A stretch of DNA of 64,000 nt from Geobacter sp. AOG2 (GCF_019972295.1 NZ_BLJA01000001.1:1884117-1948116); one strand, 5' to 3'; counted from the first letter of the stretch, positions 1 through 8,816 are shown. The notes: generated by a model not told the origin, from the sequence alone. Made by a program: numbers and translations.

Positions 1-1
1 A

Positions 2-298
2 TTGGCGACCACCGCCTATATCGCCTTGTTCTGTATTTACTCGATCATGATCCTGACAGGTTTTTCGCTCTATGCCGAACATGCCCCCGGATCTTCGATG
101 CACCGTGCGCTCGGTTTCATGTATGTCATGTTCAGCGATCAGGGGATGCGGCTGACCCACCATTTTTGCATGTGGCTGATCGTAGGTTTTGTCATAAATC
201 ATATCTACAGCGCCTGGTTGATGGATATCAAGGAGCATGGCAGCGAGATATCCAGTATGTTCTGCGGCTATAAGTTTACGGTGAGAAAAGAGGATTGA
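2..298 (+). CDS. hyaC: NiFe-hydrogenase b-type cytochrome subunit, C-terminal part
   Basis: Membrane subunit that passes electrons from a NiFe hydrogenase to the quinone pool. Only the last ~98 residues are in the window; the reading frame is open to the left edge, so the true start lies outside. Two hydrophobic segments are visible, and the pattern HHFCMWLIVGFVINHIYSAW, with closely spaced histidines suited to haem b ligation, followed by D-x5-G-x3-SSMFCGYK, is typical of HyaC-type proteins. The terminator that follows and the maturation protease gene after it fit the end of a hydrogenase operon. The family call is firm; the exact hydrogenase group cannot be told from this fragment. Confidence 0.8.
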   Translation: MATTAYIALFCIYSIMILTGFSLYAEHAPGSSMHRALGFMYVMFSDQGMRLTHHFCMWLIVGFVINHIYSAWLMDIKEHGSEISSMFCGYKFTVRKED

Positions 299-323
299 CG
301 ATTGCATTTCGATGTTATGATGG

Positions 324-352
324 AGGCGCGCATCGTGGCGCGCCTTTTTTTT
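324..352 (+). terminator. Rho-independent terminator after the hydrogenase cytochrome gene
   Basis: Perfect 8-bp stem AGGCGCGC / GCGCGCCT with a 6-base loop, followed directly by a run of T. It lies 25 bp after the cytochrome stop codon and only ~22 bp before the start of the maturation protease, so it should cut down read-through into that gene. Confidence 0.85.
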
Positions 353-374
353 GGAGCGGGGGAGGGGAGCCGTT

Positions 375-875
375 ATGAATTTACGTGGAGATATATCGCC
401 GTCCATCCTGGTGCTCGGCATCGGAAATTTGGTGATGAGTGACGACGGGGCAGGCGTGCGGGTTGTCCAGGAACTCCAGAAACGGTATCTCTTCCCCCTC
501 CATGTGAAGATCATGGATGGGGGTACCTTGGGGCTGGACCTCCTGCCCAGTTTGGAGGGGATTGAGCGGCTTTTGGTGGTGGATGCGGTCGAAACGGGAG
601 GCAAACCGGGAACCATGGTGCAACTGTCGGGCGAGGAGTTGCCGATTGCACTTCAAACCAAGGTTTCTCCTCACCAGATGGGGCTCAAGGATCTTCTTGT
701 CGTGGCAGAGTTGATGGGGTGCGCCCCCCGGGAGATGGTGTTGGTCGGCATCCAGCCAGCCTGCATCGAGATGGGTGATGAACTCTCGAAAAATGTTGCT
801 GAACAACTTGAAGAAATGATTTCCAACGTACTTATAAAATTAAGAGAATGGAATGTTGAAGCCAATTTGATCTAG
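375..875 (+). CDS. hyaD: Hydrogenase maturation protease (HyaD/HybD/HycI family)
   Basis: Endopeptidase that removes the C-terminal tail of the NiFe-hydrogenase large subunit once nickel is in place. The family signature is near the N-terminus: ILVLGIGNLVMSDDGAGVRV, with the conserved acidic residues in MSDDG; MDGGTLGLDLLP and the later SPHQMGLKDLL histidine region also match. About 166 residues, normal for the family. I chose the ATG at 375, preceded by a GGGGAGGGGAG purine-rich site; a TTG at 351 is in frame but lies inside the terminator T-run. Its place right after the hydrogenase b-cytochrome supports the role. The 3' end overlaps the convergent anti-sigma kinase gene by 4 bp. Confidence 0.88.
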   Translation: MNLRGDISPSILVLGIGNLVMSDDGAGVRVVQELQKRYLFPLHVKIMDGGTLGLDLLPSLEGIERLLVVDAVETGGKPGTMVQLSGEELPIALQTKVSPHQMGLKDLLVVAELMGCAPREMVLVGIQPACIEMGDELSKNVAEQLEEMISNVLIKLREWNVEANLI

Positions 876-1300
876 CCAAGCTTCTTTTTCATTTCCAGCA
901 CATTCCCTTCGTTGGTTTTTTTGTACTCCACGGAATCCATCAATGACCGGATGATGAAGATGCCGCGCCCCTTCTCGCCGAGCTGATCCGCTTCGAAGCA
1001 GGGATCGGGCACTGACGTGAGATCAAAGCCCTGGCCGCTGTCATAAACCTTGATGCAAATCTCTTTATCCGAAGCGCTGATGCGTATCTGGATATCCTTG
1101 TTGGGATCGGCGGCATTGGCGTGTTTGATGGCGTTTACCATGGCCTCGGTCAGCACCACATTGAGGTGGTGCGCCAAGGCCTCCCGGTCCCCCTTGAAAC
1201 GATCCAATTCCCGCACCATGTTCTCACCGATCCTGCCGATCATGCTCAGGTAACGGGTCTGATTAGGTACAACGATCTCGATGTCGATGGTATTTTTCAT
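872..1300 (-). CDS. RsbW-like anti-sigma factor / serine kinase (HATPase_c)
   Basis: Small GHKL ATPase of the RsbW/SpoIIAB type. Such proteins bind a sigma factor or other target and phosphorylate a STAS antagonist on serine. Visible ATPase motifs: N-box LTEAMVNAIKHA, G1 box VYDSGQGFD and G2 box GEKGRGIFIIRSLMD. About 142 residues, normal for the family. The start at 1300 (MKNTIDIEI) follows GAGG at a suitable distance; a longer frame to 1375 would run into the STAS gene. It sits 49 bp downstream of the STAS gene and in the same operon as a SpoIIE-type phosphatase, so together they form a partner-switching set. No sigma factor gene is next to it, so the final target is unknown. Confidence 0.88.
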   Translation of the reverse strand: MKNTIDIEIVVPNQTRYLSMIGRIGENMVRELDRFKGDREALAHHLNVVLTEAMVNAIKHANAADPNKDIQIRISASDKEICIKVYDSGQGFDLTSVPDPCFEADQLGEKGRGIFIIRSLMDSVEYKKTNEGNVLEMKKKLG

Positions 1301-1349
1301 GACAACCTCGCGTGTGAGAGAGCTGCATGTACGTAAATGAAGGTTGCGC

Positions 1350-1685
1350 TCAGTAGCTCTCGAGCGCATCGTCAACGGTCTGAAAGATATCGAATACCCG
1401 GTGCAGGCGGGTCAGCTCGAACATCGACTTTACCTGGCTTTGAAGTCCGGAGAGCTTGAGGCTTCCCTGGCGCGCGGCGGCATTCTTGAAGCCGGATACC
1501 AATACTCCCAAGCCGGAACTGTCGATAAAACGCACCTCCTTGAGGTCGATCAACAGGTCTTTCGTCCCGCTGTCGAACAGCCGGTTCAGTTCTGTCTTGA
1601 GTTCCTCGGAATTGTGGGCGTCAAGTCGCTCCTCCTTTACGTAGACGACCTTGACGGCCCCGTTTTCCTCGATTTTATATTGCAT
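1350..1685 (-). CDS. STAS-domain anti-sigma factor antagonist (RsbV/SpoIIAA type)
   Basis: Single STAS domain, 111 residues. The core VRFIDSSGLGVLVSGF contains the serine pair that the partner kinase phosphorylates in this family. The start at 1685 has a strong ribosome site (AAGGAGTT, 7-8 bp upstream). It lies between the transporter-phosphatase gene (221 bp upstream) and the RsbW-like kinase. Expected role: when dephosphorylated by the SpoIIE domain it captures the kinase and frees the kinase's other partner. The family is clear; the pathway it controls cannot be read from the sequence. Confidence 0.9.
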   Translation of the reverse strand: MQYKIEENGAVKVVYVKEERLDAHNSEELKTELNRLFDSGTKDLLIDLKEVRFIDSSGLGVLVSGFKNAAARQGSLKLSGLQSQVKSMFELTRLHRVFDIFQTVDDALESY

Positions 1686-1906
1686 GGCGTAACTCCTTTC
1701 GTTCTGTGCCCCCCTGGCGCCAGGGCCGGGGAACGGTGGTGGATGTAGTGTTCCGTGCGGTTAGTTCGTACTCGTCATTAAGGCTCTTAAGGCCGTTGCC
1801 GTTGTTCTGCCTCCTTGATGCAGACCGTGCGACACCTGTGTCGCCGCGCCTCGGCAGCGGCCAAAAGAGCAAAGGAATTACTTCCCACGGCTAACCGCAC
1901 GATACA

Positions 1907-4900
1907 CTAAAGTATCTTGAGCACAACCAGCGAAATATCGTCCTGGAATGTCTCGGAAGCGGTGAAGTCGCCGACCGCCGCATAGAACGCGTCGATGATC
2001 TCCTTGGCCGGCAGGTGCCGCAGAGTGTGCAGGAGAGAGCATACCCGCTCATTTCCGTATAATTCGTCATTCCCGTTACGCGCTTCGGTCAACCCGTCCG
2101 TATAGAAGAGTAATACATCGCCCGCTTTGAGTTCAAAGCTGCGCTCCTCGAATACCACCGAGGTCTTGACGCCGAGGATCAATCCTTCCGCATCCAGTTC
2201 GATGCATGAATACTCACCATCGCGACTGATCATGGGCCGGTTGTGGCCGGCATTGGCGAAAGAGAGGCGACCGGTGGCGGAGTTGTATTTGGCGTAGAAC
2301 ATGGTGATGAAAAGTTCGGCGCGGGTCAGATCATCATAAAGCTGGCTGTTGAGGATCTGCAGGATGGCGCTGGCGCTGTGGGCCGAATTGACCTGGGCAC
2401 GCAGCAGGGTGCGCACTTCTGCCATGATCAGGGCCGCACCGACACTGTGTCCCGAAACGTCGGCGATCAAGAGATCGATGGTGTGGTCGTCCCGCTTGAA
2501 AAAATCATAATAGTCGCCCCCCACATGCGCGGCCGAGATGCAGCGACCCGCCATGTCGATCCCGAAGGTTTCCGGAGCGGCGTCGGGCAGGAGCGATATC
2601 TGGATTTGCTGGGCGATTTCCATGTCCCGCATGACCCGGGCCTTTTCCAGAAGTGCCAGTTCCTTCCCGGTTCGTTCACGCTCCTTGGCCTCCATCTCCA
2701 GGACAATGGTGACCGCCTGGGCCAACTGACCTGCCAGGCTGCACAACAGGCTGATAAACTCTTCAGTGAATATACCGGTAATTGATTTGGAAAAAACCGA
2801 TAGAACGCCTAGTGATGGTTCTCCCTCGCGGAAAATGGGGAGATACGCGCAGGAGACAATCCCCTCCGCCAGCGTCTGTTCAAAGTTGACGGTCATCCCG
2901 ATTTGGCTGGTGTCGTTGACGAAGTGAGCTTTGCGGTCCAAAAGCGCCATGTCCCAATAAGGGGCGCTCTCCATGAACCAGTGGTTCCGGTTGAAGGGGC
3001 GCCGGTTGCTTCCCTGATAGCTTTTGACCGCGAGGGTGCCGTTGCCATCGCGCAGTTGGATGAAGGCCACATCCAGCTTGAATTCCTTGAGCAGCAGGTT
3101 GAGCAGGTCATCCATAATGATCTGGAGGTCAAGGGTACGGTTGATGATCTCGGATGCCTTCAGACGGACGTAGAGTGCTTCGCGGCTCTGGTCGAGGGAG
3201 GTGCGGACTGAGCTGAAGATGTCGTAGACCGATTCCATGCGCGACCCCATGTCGGAGAGGAAACTGTCCACAATGGCCCCGGCGGCGGCGGCCCCGACCG
3301 AACCGGCCAGGGTTTTCTCGGTGAAACGCTTGAGGTTTGGGAGTTCAAATTCGGAAACGTTACCTTCCGCATCAATCTCGCGATCCCCAAGGTGGTTGCT
3401 TATGGCGTGGTGTGCGTCCGCTTCTCCGATAAACTTGGCCATCAGGTTAACGAACTGGCTGATGGTAACCGGTTTGGAGAGGCGTTTGGTCTCGGTCGGA
3501 TGGTCGGGGCGTTCGAGATTGTAAGTGCCGATGAAGCGGCGTACTTGTTCACGCTCAGGCTCGTCCTGGCGCAGCAGGATCGAACAGAAGATATATGCAC
3601 TGATATTGAAAAGCATGCTCCAGAACAGGGAGTGGCTCCACAGGTCCATGTTGCTGAGGCCGAACAGTTCGGTCGGTTTGAGGAGCCCGATACCGAAAGG
3701 ACCTTTCGTGAGCAAGTCCGTCTCAAGCCAGCCGGATTTGCCGAACGAGGGGAGCAGCAGGGTGTAGGCCCAGATCAGAAAGCCGAACAGGATGCCGGTA
3801 ATGGCGCCGGCCTTGTTACCGCGCTTCCAGTAGAGGCCACCCAGCATTGCCGGCATGAATTGGCAGGCGGCCGAGAAGGAGATCAACCCCATATTCACCA
3901 ACATGTAGGTATCGCCCACGATCCGGTAGTAGAAGTACCCGAGGAAGACCACCATGAAGATACCCAGCCGTTTCAGGTTGATCAGCAGATATGGGAACCA
4001 GGGTTGTGGGGTAAACCGGACAATGACCGGCATGAAGATGTTGTTGAGAAGCATGGTGGATATGGCTACCGACTCCACCATCACCATCCCGGCTGCGGCC
4101 GACAGCCCCCCCAGGAAGGCCAGCAGGGCAATGGTGCCGTGCCCGCTGAGAAGCGGGATGTTGATGACGAAAAAATCGGCGCCGCTGCTGCTGCCGGTAG
4201 TCAGGATGCCGCCCAGGGCAATCGGCATGACGAACAGGTTAATCAGAAAGAGATAGGCGGGAAAGAGCCACATGGCTTTGGTAATGTGCTTCTCGTCCGA
4301 GTTCTCGATAACCATGACGTGGAACTGGCGTGGCAGGAGCATGATGGCCGCCATGGACATGAAGAGCATGGTGAATGACGGTATGTAGCCCGGATCGTTG
4401 CGAGCACCGCCAAAGGTGAAAAGCTGTTTGAACAGTTCGGGCCGGGCGGCATGAAAACGGGTGAAGATATCGTTGAACCCATCGAACAGGTAGTAGGTGA
4501 CGAAGATGCCCACGCCGAGCAAGCTGACCAGTTTGACCAGTGATTCAAAGGCCACGGCGGCGATCAACCCCTCATGGCGTTCGCTCGATACCAGTCTGCG
4601 GGCACCGAAAATAATACTGAAAATCGACAGGATCAGAGCGAGTAACAGACCGGTCGGCACCGTCAACTCCGATTCACCGTGGGGTATGTGGATACGGTTG
4701 CCCTGAGAGCCGCTGATCAGGTAGAAACTGGTGGAAACGGCTTTTATCTGCAGAGCGATGTAGGGCATGATGCCCAGGATGGAGATCAGGGTCACCAGGG
4801 CGCCCAGCCAAAGAGATTTGCCGTAGCGCAGGCTGATAAAATCGGCGATTGAGGTTATATTGTTTTCCTTGCTGATCTTAACGATGCGCCGCAAGAGAAA

Positions 4901-5155
4901 AAACCAGGAAAAAGCGGTGAGGGACGGCCCGACATAAATCATCAGAAAGTCCAGACCGGCGGTAGCCGCTTTGCCGACGCTGCCGTAAAAGGTCCACGAC
5001 GTACAGTAGACTGCGATGGACAGGGAGTAGACGTAGGGGTTACTGATGATGCTCCGGCCGGTTTCCTTACGGTGGTGGGCGTACCAGGCGATCAGGAAGA
5101 TCAGCGCGGTATAGATGGTTGATATGATGGCCGCGTGGGCGAAGCCGGAGTTCAC
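1907..5155 (-). CDS. Sodium:solute symporter fused to STAC, GAF and SpoIIE/PP2C phosphatase domains
   Basis: A 1082-residue multi-domain membrane protein. Residues ~1-545 are an SSF-type symporter with about 13 hydrophobic helices (for example SNPYVYSLSIAVYCTSWTFY near residue 38). Residues ~570-650 resemble the STAC domain that links SLC5 transporters to signalling modules (TLAGSVGAAAAGAIV). A GAF domain follows (~660-830), then a short coiled linker and a SpoIIE-type serine phosphatase (~850-1082). The phosphatase keeps its metal-binding aspartates: GGDYYDFF, IADVSGHSVGAAL, FYTDGLTEARN and QDDISLVVL. The GTG start overlaps the stop of the small membrane protein gene (GTGA). With the STAS and RsbW-like genes downstream, the likely job is to turn solute transport or binding into dephosphorylation of the STAS protein. 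The substrate is unknown. Confidence 0.88.
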   Translation of the reverse strand: MNSGFAHAAIISTIYTALIFLIAWYAHHRKETGRSIISNPYVYSLSIAVYCTSWTFYGSVGKAATAGLDFLMIYVGPSLTAFSWFFLLRRIVKISKENNITSIADFISLRYGKSLWLGALVTLISILGIMPYIALQIKAVSTSFYLISGSQGNRIHIPHGESELTVPTGLLLALILSIFSIIFGARRLVSSERHEGLIAAVAFESLVKLVSLLGVGIFVTYYLFDGFNDIFTRFHAARPELFKQLFTFGGARNDPGYIPSFTMLFMSMAAIMLLPRQFHVMVIENSDEKHITKAMWLFPAYLFLINLFVMPIALGGILTTGSSSGADFFVINIPLLSGHGTIALLAFLGGLSAAAGMVMVESVAISTMLLNNIFMPVIVRFTPQPWFPYLLINLKRLGIFMVVFLGYFYYRIVGDTYMLVNMGLISFSAACQFMPAMLGGLYWKRGNKAGAITGILFGFLIWAYTLLLPSFGKSGWLETDLLTKGPFGIGLLKPTELFGLSNMDLWSHSLFWSMLFNISAYIFCSILLRQDEPEREQVRRFIGTYNLERPDHPTETKRLSKPVTISQFVNLMAKFIGEADAHHAISNHLGDREIDAEGNVSEFELPNLKRFTEKTLAGSVGAAAAGAIVDSFLSDMGSRMESVYDIFSSVRTSLDQSREALYVRLKASEIINRTLDLQIIMDDLLNLLLKEFKLDVAFIQLRDGNGTLAVKSYQGSNRRPFNRNHWFMESAPYWDMALLDRKAHFVNDTSQIGMTVNFEQTLAEGIVSCAYLPIFREGEPSLGVLSVFSKSITGIFTEEFISLLCSLAGQLAQAVTIVLEMEAKERERTGKELALLEKARVMRDMEIAQQIQISLLPDAAPETFGIDMAGRCISAAHVGGDYYDFFKRDDHTIDLLIADVSGHSVGAALIMAEVRTLLRAQVNSAHSASAILQILNSQLYDDLTRAELFITMFYAKYNSATGRLSFANAGHNRPMISRDGEYSCIELDAEGLILGVKTSVVFEERSFELKAGDVLLFYTDGLTEARNGNDELYGNERVCSLLHTLRHLPAKEIIDAFYAAVGDFTASETFQDDISLVVLKIL

Positions 5156-5409
5156 GGTTGTTTGTTCTCCGGGGATTTATCGGTGGTGTGGCTGACAGCC
5201 AGGGTGAAAAGATATATTACGAAGATGGAAACCGCCCAGCCGAGATAAAAATAGAGAAACATGAGCGGGTAGCCCAGGATGGTGTCCGGCTTATTGAAGA
5301 TATGCAGGAAGGGGAAGTTCATCATGATGAAGCCCATCACGAAGAAAATGACCCATGATTCCCGAAATTGGAGCCTGTGCAGGAGGCTGTGACGCAACCG
5401 ATTCGTCAT
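5152..5409 (-). CDS. Small membrane protein paired with the symporter
   Basis: 85 residues with two hydrophobic helices (ESWVIFFVMGFIMMNFPFLH and LGYPLMFLYFYLGWAVSIFV regions) and a charged tail. The size, the two helices and the position directly upstream of an SSF gene resemble the small subunits (DUF4212/DUF3311-like) that accompany some sodium symporters. It overlaps the kinase-like gene upstream by ATGA and the symporter downstream by GTGA, so translation of all three is probably coupled. The family assignment is tentative; co-function with the symporter is inferred from the overlap. Confidence 0.6.
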   Translation of the reverse strand: MTNRLRHSLLHRLQFRESWVIFFVMGFIMMNFPFLHIFNKPDTILGYPLMFLYFYLGWAVSIFVIYLFTLAVSHTTDKSPENKQP

Positions 5410-6968
5410 GGCATAAGCCTCGCGTAGATCTGACTGGCGAGAGTTCCAGGGGGAGTTGCGGTGGCAATATTCAGTACGGTACCCTCCGAATCATCCGGCG
5501 GTTGGAAGCTGTTTTGCTGCAATTCGAGAATTTCAAGGCGGCCGTCGGAAACACTCTCTCCGGACGATTCCCGTTTGAGCAGGCGGCGTCGCTGCTCCGT
5601 ATCCGGGCAGGAACAGTGCAACACAACGAAGGGCAGGGACAGGCTTGCGGCCAGTTGGCCAAAGCGATGACGCTGCTCGCGGCTGATGAAACAGGCATCG
5701 ATAATGACGGAACGTCCTGCGGCAAGTTCGGCTTCCGCCAGGCGTAGTAGTTCGGCATAGGTAGCCTCGCTTGCAGCGGCCGAGTAAAGTCCTGTTTCGA
5801 ACGGCACATGCATGGCCGTATCCGGTGGCAGGGCCGCCATCTGTTTTCGGACCCTGTCCGAATTGTAGGTTGCGATACCGAGTTCAAAGGCAAGTTGTGC
5901 CGCCAGGGTGCTTTTGCCGCTTCCCGTCAGTCCGCAGGTGATGAATAGTGTGGTTTTCAGGCGTTGTCGTTCGAGATAACCGCGTGCCAGCCGGAAATAG
6001 GCGGCGGATCTGCCACCGGCGAGTTCCCGTTCCTGCGGATCGATGCCGCCGTCGTTCTGGCGGAAACTTTCCACTTTACCCCGCACAAATGCGCGGTAAA
6101 GCTTGTAAAAATCGATCACCTCGCAAAGGCCGGTATCACCCGAAGCGGCCAGATATTCATCGAGCACCGCTTCGGCCAAGTCGCGACGACGGTGGAAGTC
6201 CAGATCCATCAGGAGAAAAGCGATATCGGCGGCGGTGTCGCAGTAACGGAAGCGTTCGTTGAACTCAATGCAATCGAAGATATATATTTTGCCGTCGGTC
6301 AGGCAGATGTTCTCCAGGTGGATGTCTCCGTCGCACTCACGGATGAACCCGCCGGATATACGCTTTTCGAAAAGCTCAGAACGGTTTTTGACGAATGATG
6401 ACACCCACTCCCGGATCACTTCCAACTCATCGGCAGAAAGAGGTGTCTGGTGGTCATCTGCGCTTTGATCGAGGTTTTCCTGCCAATTGGCCATGATCCG
6501 TTCCCGTTGGCCGTATTCGCTGATGGCGGGTGAGGTCGCGGCGGCGTGGTGGAATGCGGCGATGACCCTGGCCACGGCCCGCATATCGGCACTGGTCACC
6601 TCTCCATGCTCCACCAGGCGATCGAGCATCCGTTCGGCCGGAAGCCTCTTCATCTTGACGGCATAGTCGATGATCGGGCCGTCGCCGAAGAACGCTGCTC
6701 CGCCGGGGGACTCCCGGACCTCGACGACCCCCAGGTAGATGTCCGGGCAAAGACGACTGTTGAGTCGTACCTCCTCATGGCAATAAAAGCGGCGCCGATC
6801 GATGGTGGAGAAGTTGAGAAACCCGAAATCCACGGGCTTTTTGATCTTGTAGGCGGTATCGCCTGCCAGGAATATCCAGGAAACATGCGTCTGAATCAGT
6901 TCGACGGAACTGACCACCTCCGGGTAGGCGTCATGTTTCATTAATGATTTTAATATGTTACGATGCAT
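5406..6968 (-). CDS. Two-domain protein: aminoglycoside phosphotransferase-like kinase plus P-loop kinase
   Basis: About 520 residues. The N-terminal ~320 residues resemble the APH/choline-kinase fold: IFLAGDTAYKIKKPVDFGF near the start, the catalytic-loop-like GDIHLENICL, and the metal-site-like IFDCIEFNERFRYCD. The C-terminal ~170 residues are a P-loop NTPase with the Walker A motif GLTGSGKSTLA and a zeta-toxin/kinase-like layout. This fusion is a known uncharacterised bacterial family; real aminoglycoside resistance should not be assumed. The start at 6968 (MHRNILKSL) is preceded by GAGAG; a TTG/GTG-type extension to 7001 is weaker. It is first in the operon with the symporter-phosphatase, which it overlaps through the small membrane gene. 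Substrate unknown. Confidence 0.75.
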   Translation of the reverse strand: MHRNILKSLMKHDAYPEVVSSVELIQTHVSWIFLAGDTAYKIKKPVDFGFLNFSTIDRRRFYCHEEVRLNSRLCPDIYLGVVEVRESPGGAAFFGDGPIIDYAVKMKRLPAERMLDRLVEHGEVTSADMRAVARVIAAFHHAAATSPAISEYGQRERIMANWQENLDQSADDHQTPLSADELEVIREWVSSFVKNRSELFEKRISGGFIRECDGDIHLENICLTDGKIYIFDCIEFNERFRYCDTAADIAFLLMDLDFHRRRDLAEAVLDEYLAASGDTGLCEVIDFYKLYRAFVRGKVESFRQNDGGIDPQERELAGGRSAAYFRLARGYLERQRLKTTLFITCGLTGSGKSTLAAQLAFELGIATYNSDRVRKQMAALPPDTAMHVPFETGLYSAAASEATYAELLRLAEAELAAGRSVIIDACFISREQRHRFGQLAASLSLPFVVLHCSCPDTEQRRRLLKRESSGESVSDGRLEILELQQNSFQPPDDSEGTVLNIATATPPGTLASQIYARLMP

Positions 6969-7044
6969 ATGGTGGTCTCTCTCAGATAAGAATACTACCA
7001 TTAAAACGGCGCTTCCGCAAGCAACTGGGCGTTCTGATATTCAT

Positions 7045-7073
7045 TTGACGGTGATTATGTTTCATGCTAGGTT
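7045..7073 (+). promoter_or_regulatory. Probable sigma-70 promoter for the TPR lipoprotein gene
   Basis: TTGACG at 7045-7050, a 17-bp spacer, and TAGGTT at 7068-7073 preceded by an extended -10 TGC. It lies in the divergent gap between the kinase-like gene (minus) and the TPR lipoprotein gene (plus), ~35 bp before the latter's start. The -10 is only a partial match. Confidence 0.45.
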
Positions 7074-7106
7074 TTACTACATTTTTCAACAACGAGGAAC
7101 GCCGCT

Positions 7107-8816
7107 GTGAAGCTCAGTTTACCAATAATAGCGCTGTCCGCCATTCTGCTTTCATCCTGTGCGACAACCGGTTCCCATACGTCTGTCGATTCCGGGTTAT
7201 CCCGCATGGCATACGGTAGCCAATCCCGAGCCCTGTACCTCTATTCGCGAGCCCGGTTGGCGGCCTATGACGGAGATTTCCCCACCGCCTTGTCCATACT
7301 GCGGGATGCCCTGGAGTTGGACCCGACTTCCGCCTTCCTCAACAACGCCGTTGCCGAGGTTAAGCTGAAGATTGGGCAGGCGCAGGAGGCCCTGGAATAC
7401 TTCGATAAGGCTATCAAGCTTGACCCGTCTTACCGCGATCCCTATCTTCTGGCAGGTACGACCCTGTCTTCCATCGGCAAGGACCGGGAAGCGCTTGACT
7501 ACCTGCGTAAAGCGGTTCAGCTTAATCCTTCCCGGGAAGACGCCTACCTGCATCTGGCCTTGGCCCTGTCGCGGCTCAACGAGTACGAGGAAACCGTTAC
7601 TACTCTGAAGTCGTTGATCAAGATCAATCCTGATACCCTGCTGGGTTACTACTATCTCGGCCGGGCTTACAGCCAGATGAAGCTGTACCGGGAGGCGGTG
7701 GGTTATTTTCAAAAAGCCCTTGAACTGCGGCCCGAATTCGAACAGGCTGCCCTTGACATGGCTGCCTCGTACGAGGCGTTGGGAGACTATTCCAAGGCCA
7801 TAGATATCTACAAAAACCTTGTGGACGATGATGACAGCAAGATCCCGGTCCTGCAGCGCCTGATTCAGCTTCTCATCCAGCAGCGTCGCTTCGAGGACGC
7901 ACTTGAGCTCCTGAAGCGGGCGGCGGACACGGGACTCTCGGGCCCGGAAACGATGCGCAAGATAGGGTTGCTCCATCTTGAGCTGGAACAGTATGACGAC
8001 GCTATCAAAGTATTCAACGACATGCTTGAGAAGGATTCGAGCGCTGATCAGATACGCTTCTACCTGGGGATGACCTATGAGGAGAAGGGGGATATAGACC
8101 GCGCCTACGCCGAATACGCTAAGATACCTCACGATTCGCCCGCCTATCTGGACGCCATAGGGCATATTGCCTTCATTCTCAAGGAAAAGGGCAAGACCGA
8201 CCAAGCGGTGGAGATGCTCAAGGATGCCATTGATGCTAATCCGGGCCAGCTTGACCTGTATCTCAATCTTTCGACGCTCTACGAGTCGCTCGGCAGGACC
8301 GATGAAGCGCTCGCCCTCGTTCTCGGCGCCGAAAAGGAGTTCCCGAACGAAGCCCGCCTCTACTTCCGCATCGGTGTTCTTTATGACAAGCTGGGCAAGA
8401 GGCACGAATCCATTGAACAGATGAAGAAGGTGCTCGCCATCAATCCGAAGGATGCCCAGGCGCTTAATTTTCTGGGCTACACCTACGCCGAGATGGACAT
8501 CAATCTTGATCAGGCCCTTGAATACGTCAAGCAGGCCGTCGCCATCCGCCCCAATGACGGTTTCTTCCTGGACAGCCTTGGCTGGGTCTACTACAAGATG
8601 AAAAGGTATAACGAGGCCGTGAAGTGCCTGGAAGACGCCAACCGCCTGGTGGAGGAGGATTCCACCATTGCCGAGCACTTGGGGGACGCCTATTATGCCA
8701 AAAGGGATTACCGCAAGGCGTTAAAACTCTACAAGCGGGCGTTGAAGATCGAGCCTGATCGCAAGGAATTGGCGGACAAACTGCGCAAGCTCAAAGGGGA
8801 GCCCGGGGATCGATGA
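7107..8816 (+). CDS. TPR-repeat lipoprotein
   Basis: 569 residues. The signal peptide MKLSLPIIALSAILLSSC ends in a lipobox (LSSC), so the protein is probably a lipid-anchored envelope protein. The rest is a long array of tetratricopeptide repeats, roughly 12-14, seen as recurring A-x3-L..A-(I/V)-x-L-(D/N)-P units such as ALEYFDKAIKLDPSY, AVGYFQKALELRPEF and ALEYVKQAVAIRPND. TPRs bind other proteins. It starts with GTG after a GAGGA site. Its stop overlaps the next gene's start (ATGA), so it is translationally coupled to the binding lipoprotein of an oligopeptide-type ABC system. Such Geobacter-type TPR lipoproteins are often of unknown role; I make no finer call. Confidence 0.85.
   Translation: MKLSLPIIALSAILLSSCATTGSHTSVDSGLSRMAYGSQSRALYLYSRARLAAYDGDFPTALSILRDALELDPTSAFLNNAVAEVKLKIGQAQEALEYFDKAIKLDPSYRDPYLLAGTTLSSIGKDREALDYLRKAVQLNPSREDAYLHLALALSRLNEYEETVTTLKSLIKINPDTLLGYYYLGRAYSQMKLYREAVGYFQKALELRPEFEQAALDMAASYEALGDYSKAIDIYKNLVDDDDSKIPVLQRLIQLLIQQRRFEDALELLKRAADTGLSGPETMRKIGLLHLELEQYDDAIKVFNDMLEKDSSADQIRFYLGMTYEEKGDIDRAYAEYAKIPHDSPAYLDAIGHIAFILKEKGKTDQAVEMLKDAIDANPGQLDLYLNLSTLYESLGRTDEALALVLGAEKEFPNEARLYFRIGVLYDKLGKRHESIEQMKKVLAINPKDAQALNFLGYTYAEMDINLDQALEYVKQAVAIRPNDGFFLDSLGWVYYKMKRYNEAVKCLEDANRLVEEDSTIAEHLGDAYYAKRDYRKALKLYKRALKIEPDRKELADKLRKLKGEPGDR

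Noticed and set aside
1675-1872. A 65-residue minus-strand ORF between the symporter and STAS genes
   Set aside because: Overlaps the STAS start and ribosome site; composition is not protein-like. The same gap holds a CCCTGGCGCCAGGG palindrome (1712-1725) whose role I cannot judge.
5406-6968. Aminoglycoside resistance gene
   Set aside because: The APH-like fold is shared by many metabolite kinases, and this two-domain family is not known for resistance; nothing in the context suggests it.
7197-8678. A 493-codon open frame opposite the TPR lipoprotein gene
   Set aside because: Antisense to a repetitive TPR gene, which readily gives long open shadows; no start context.
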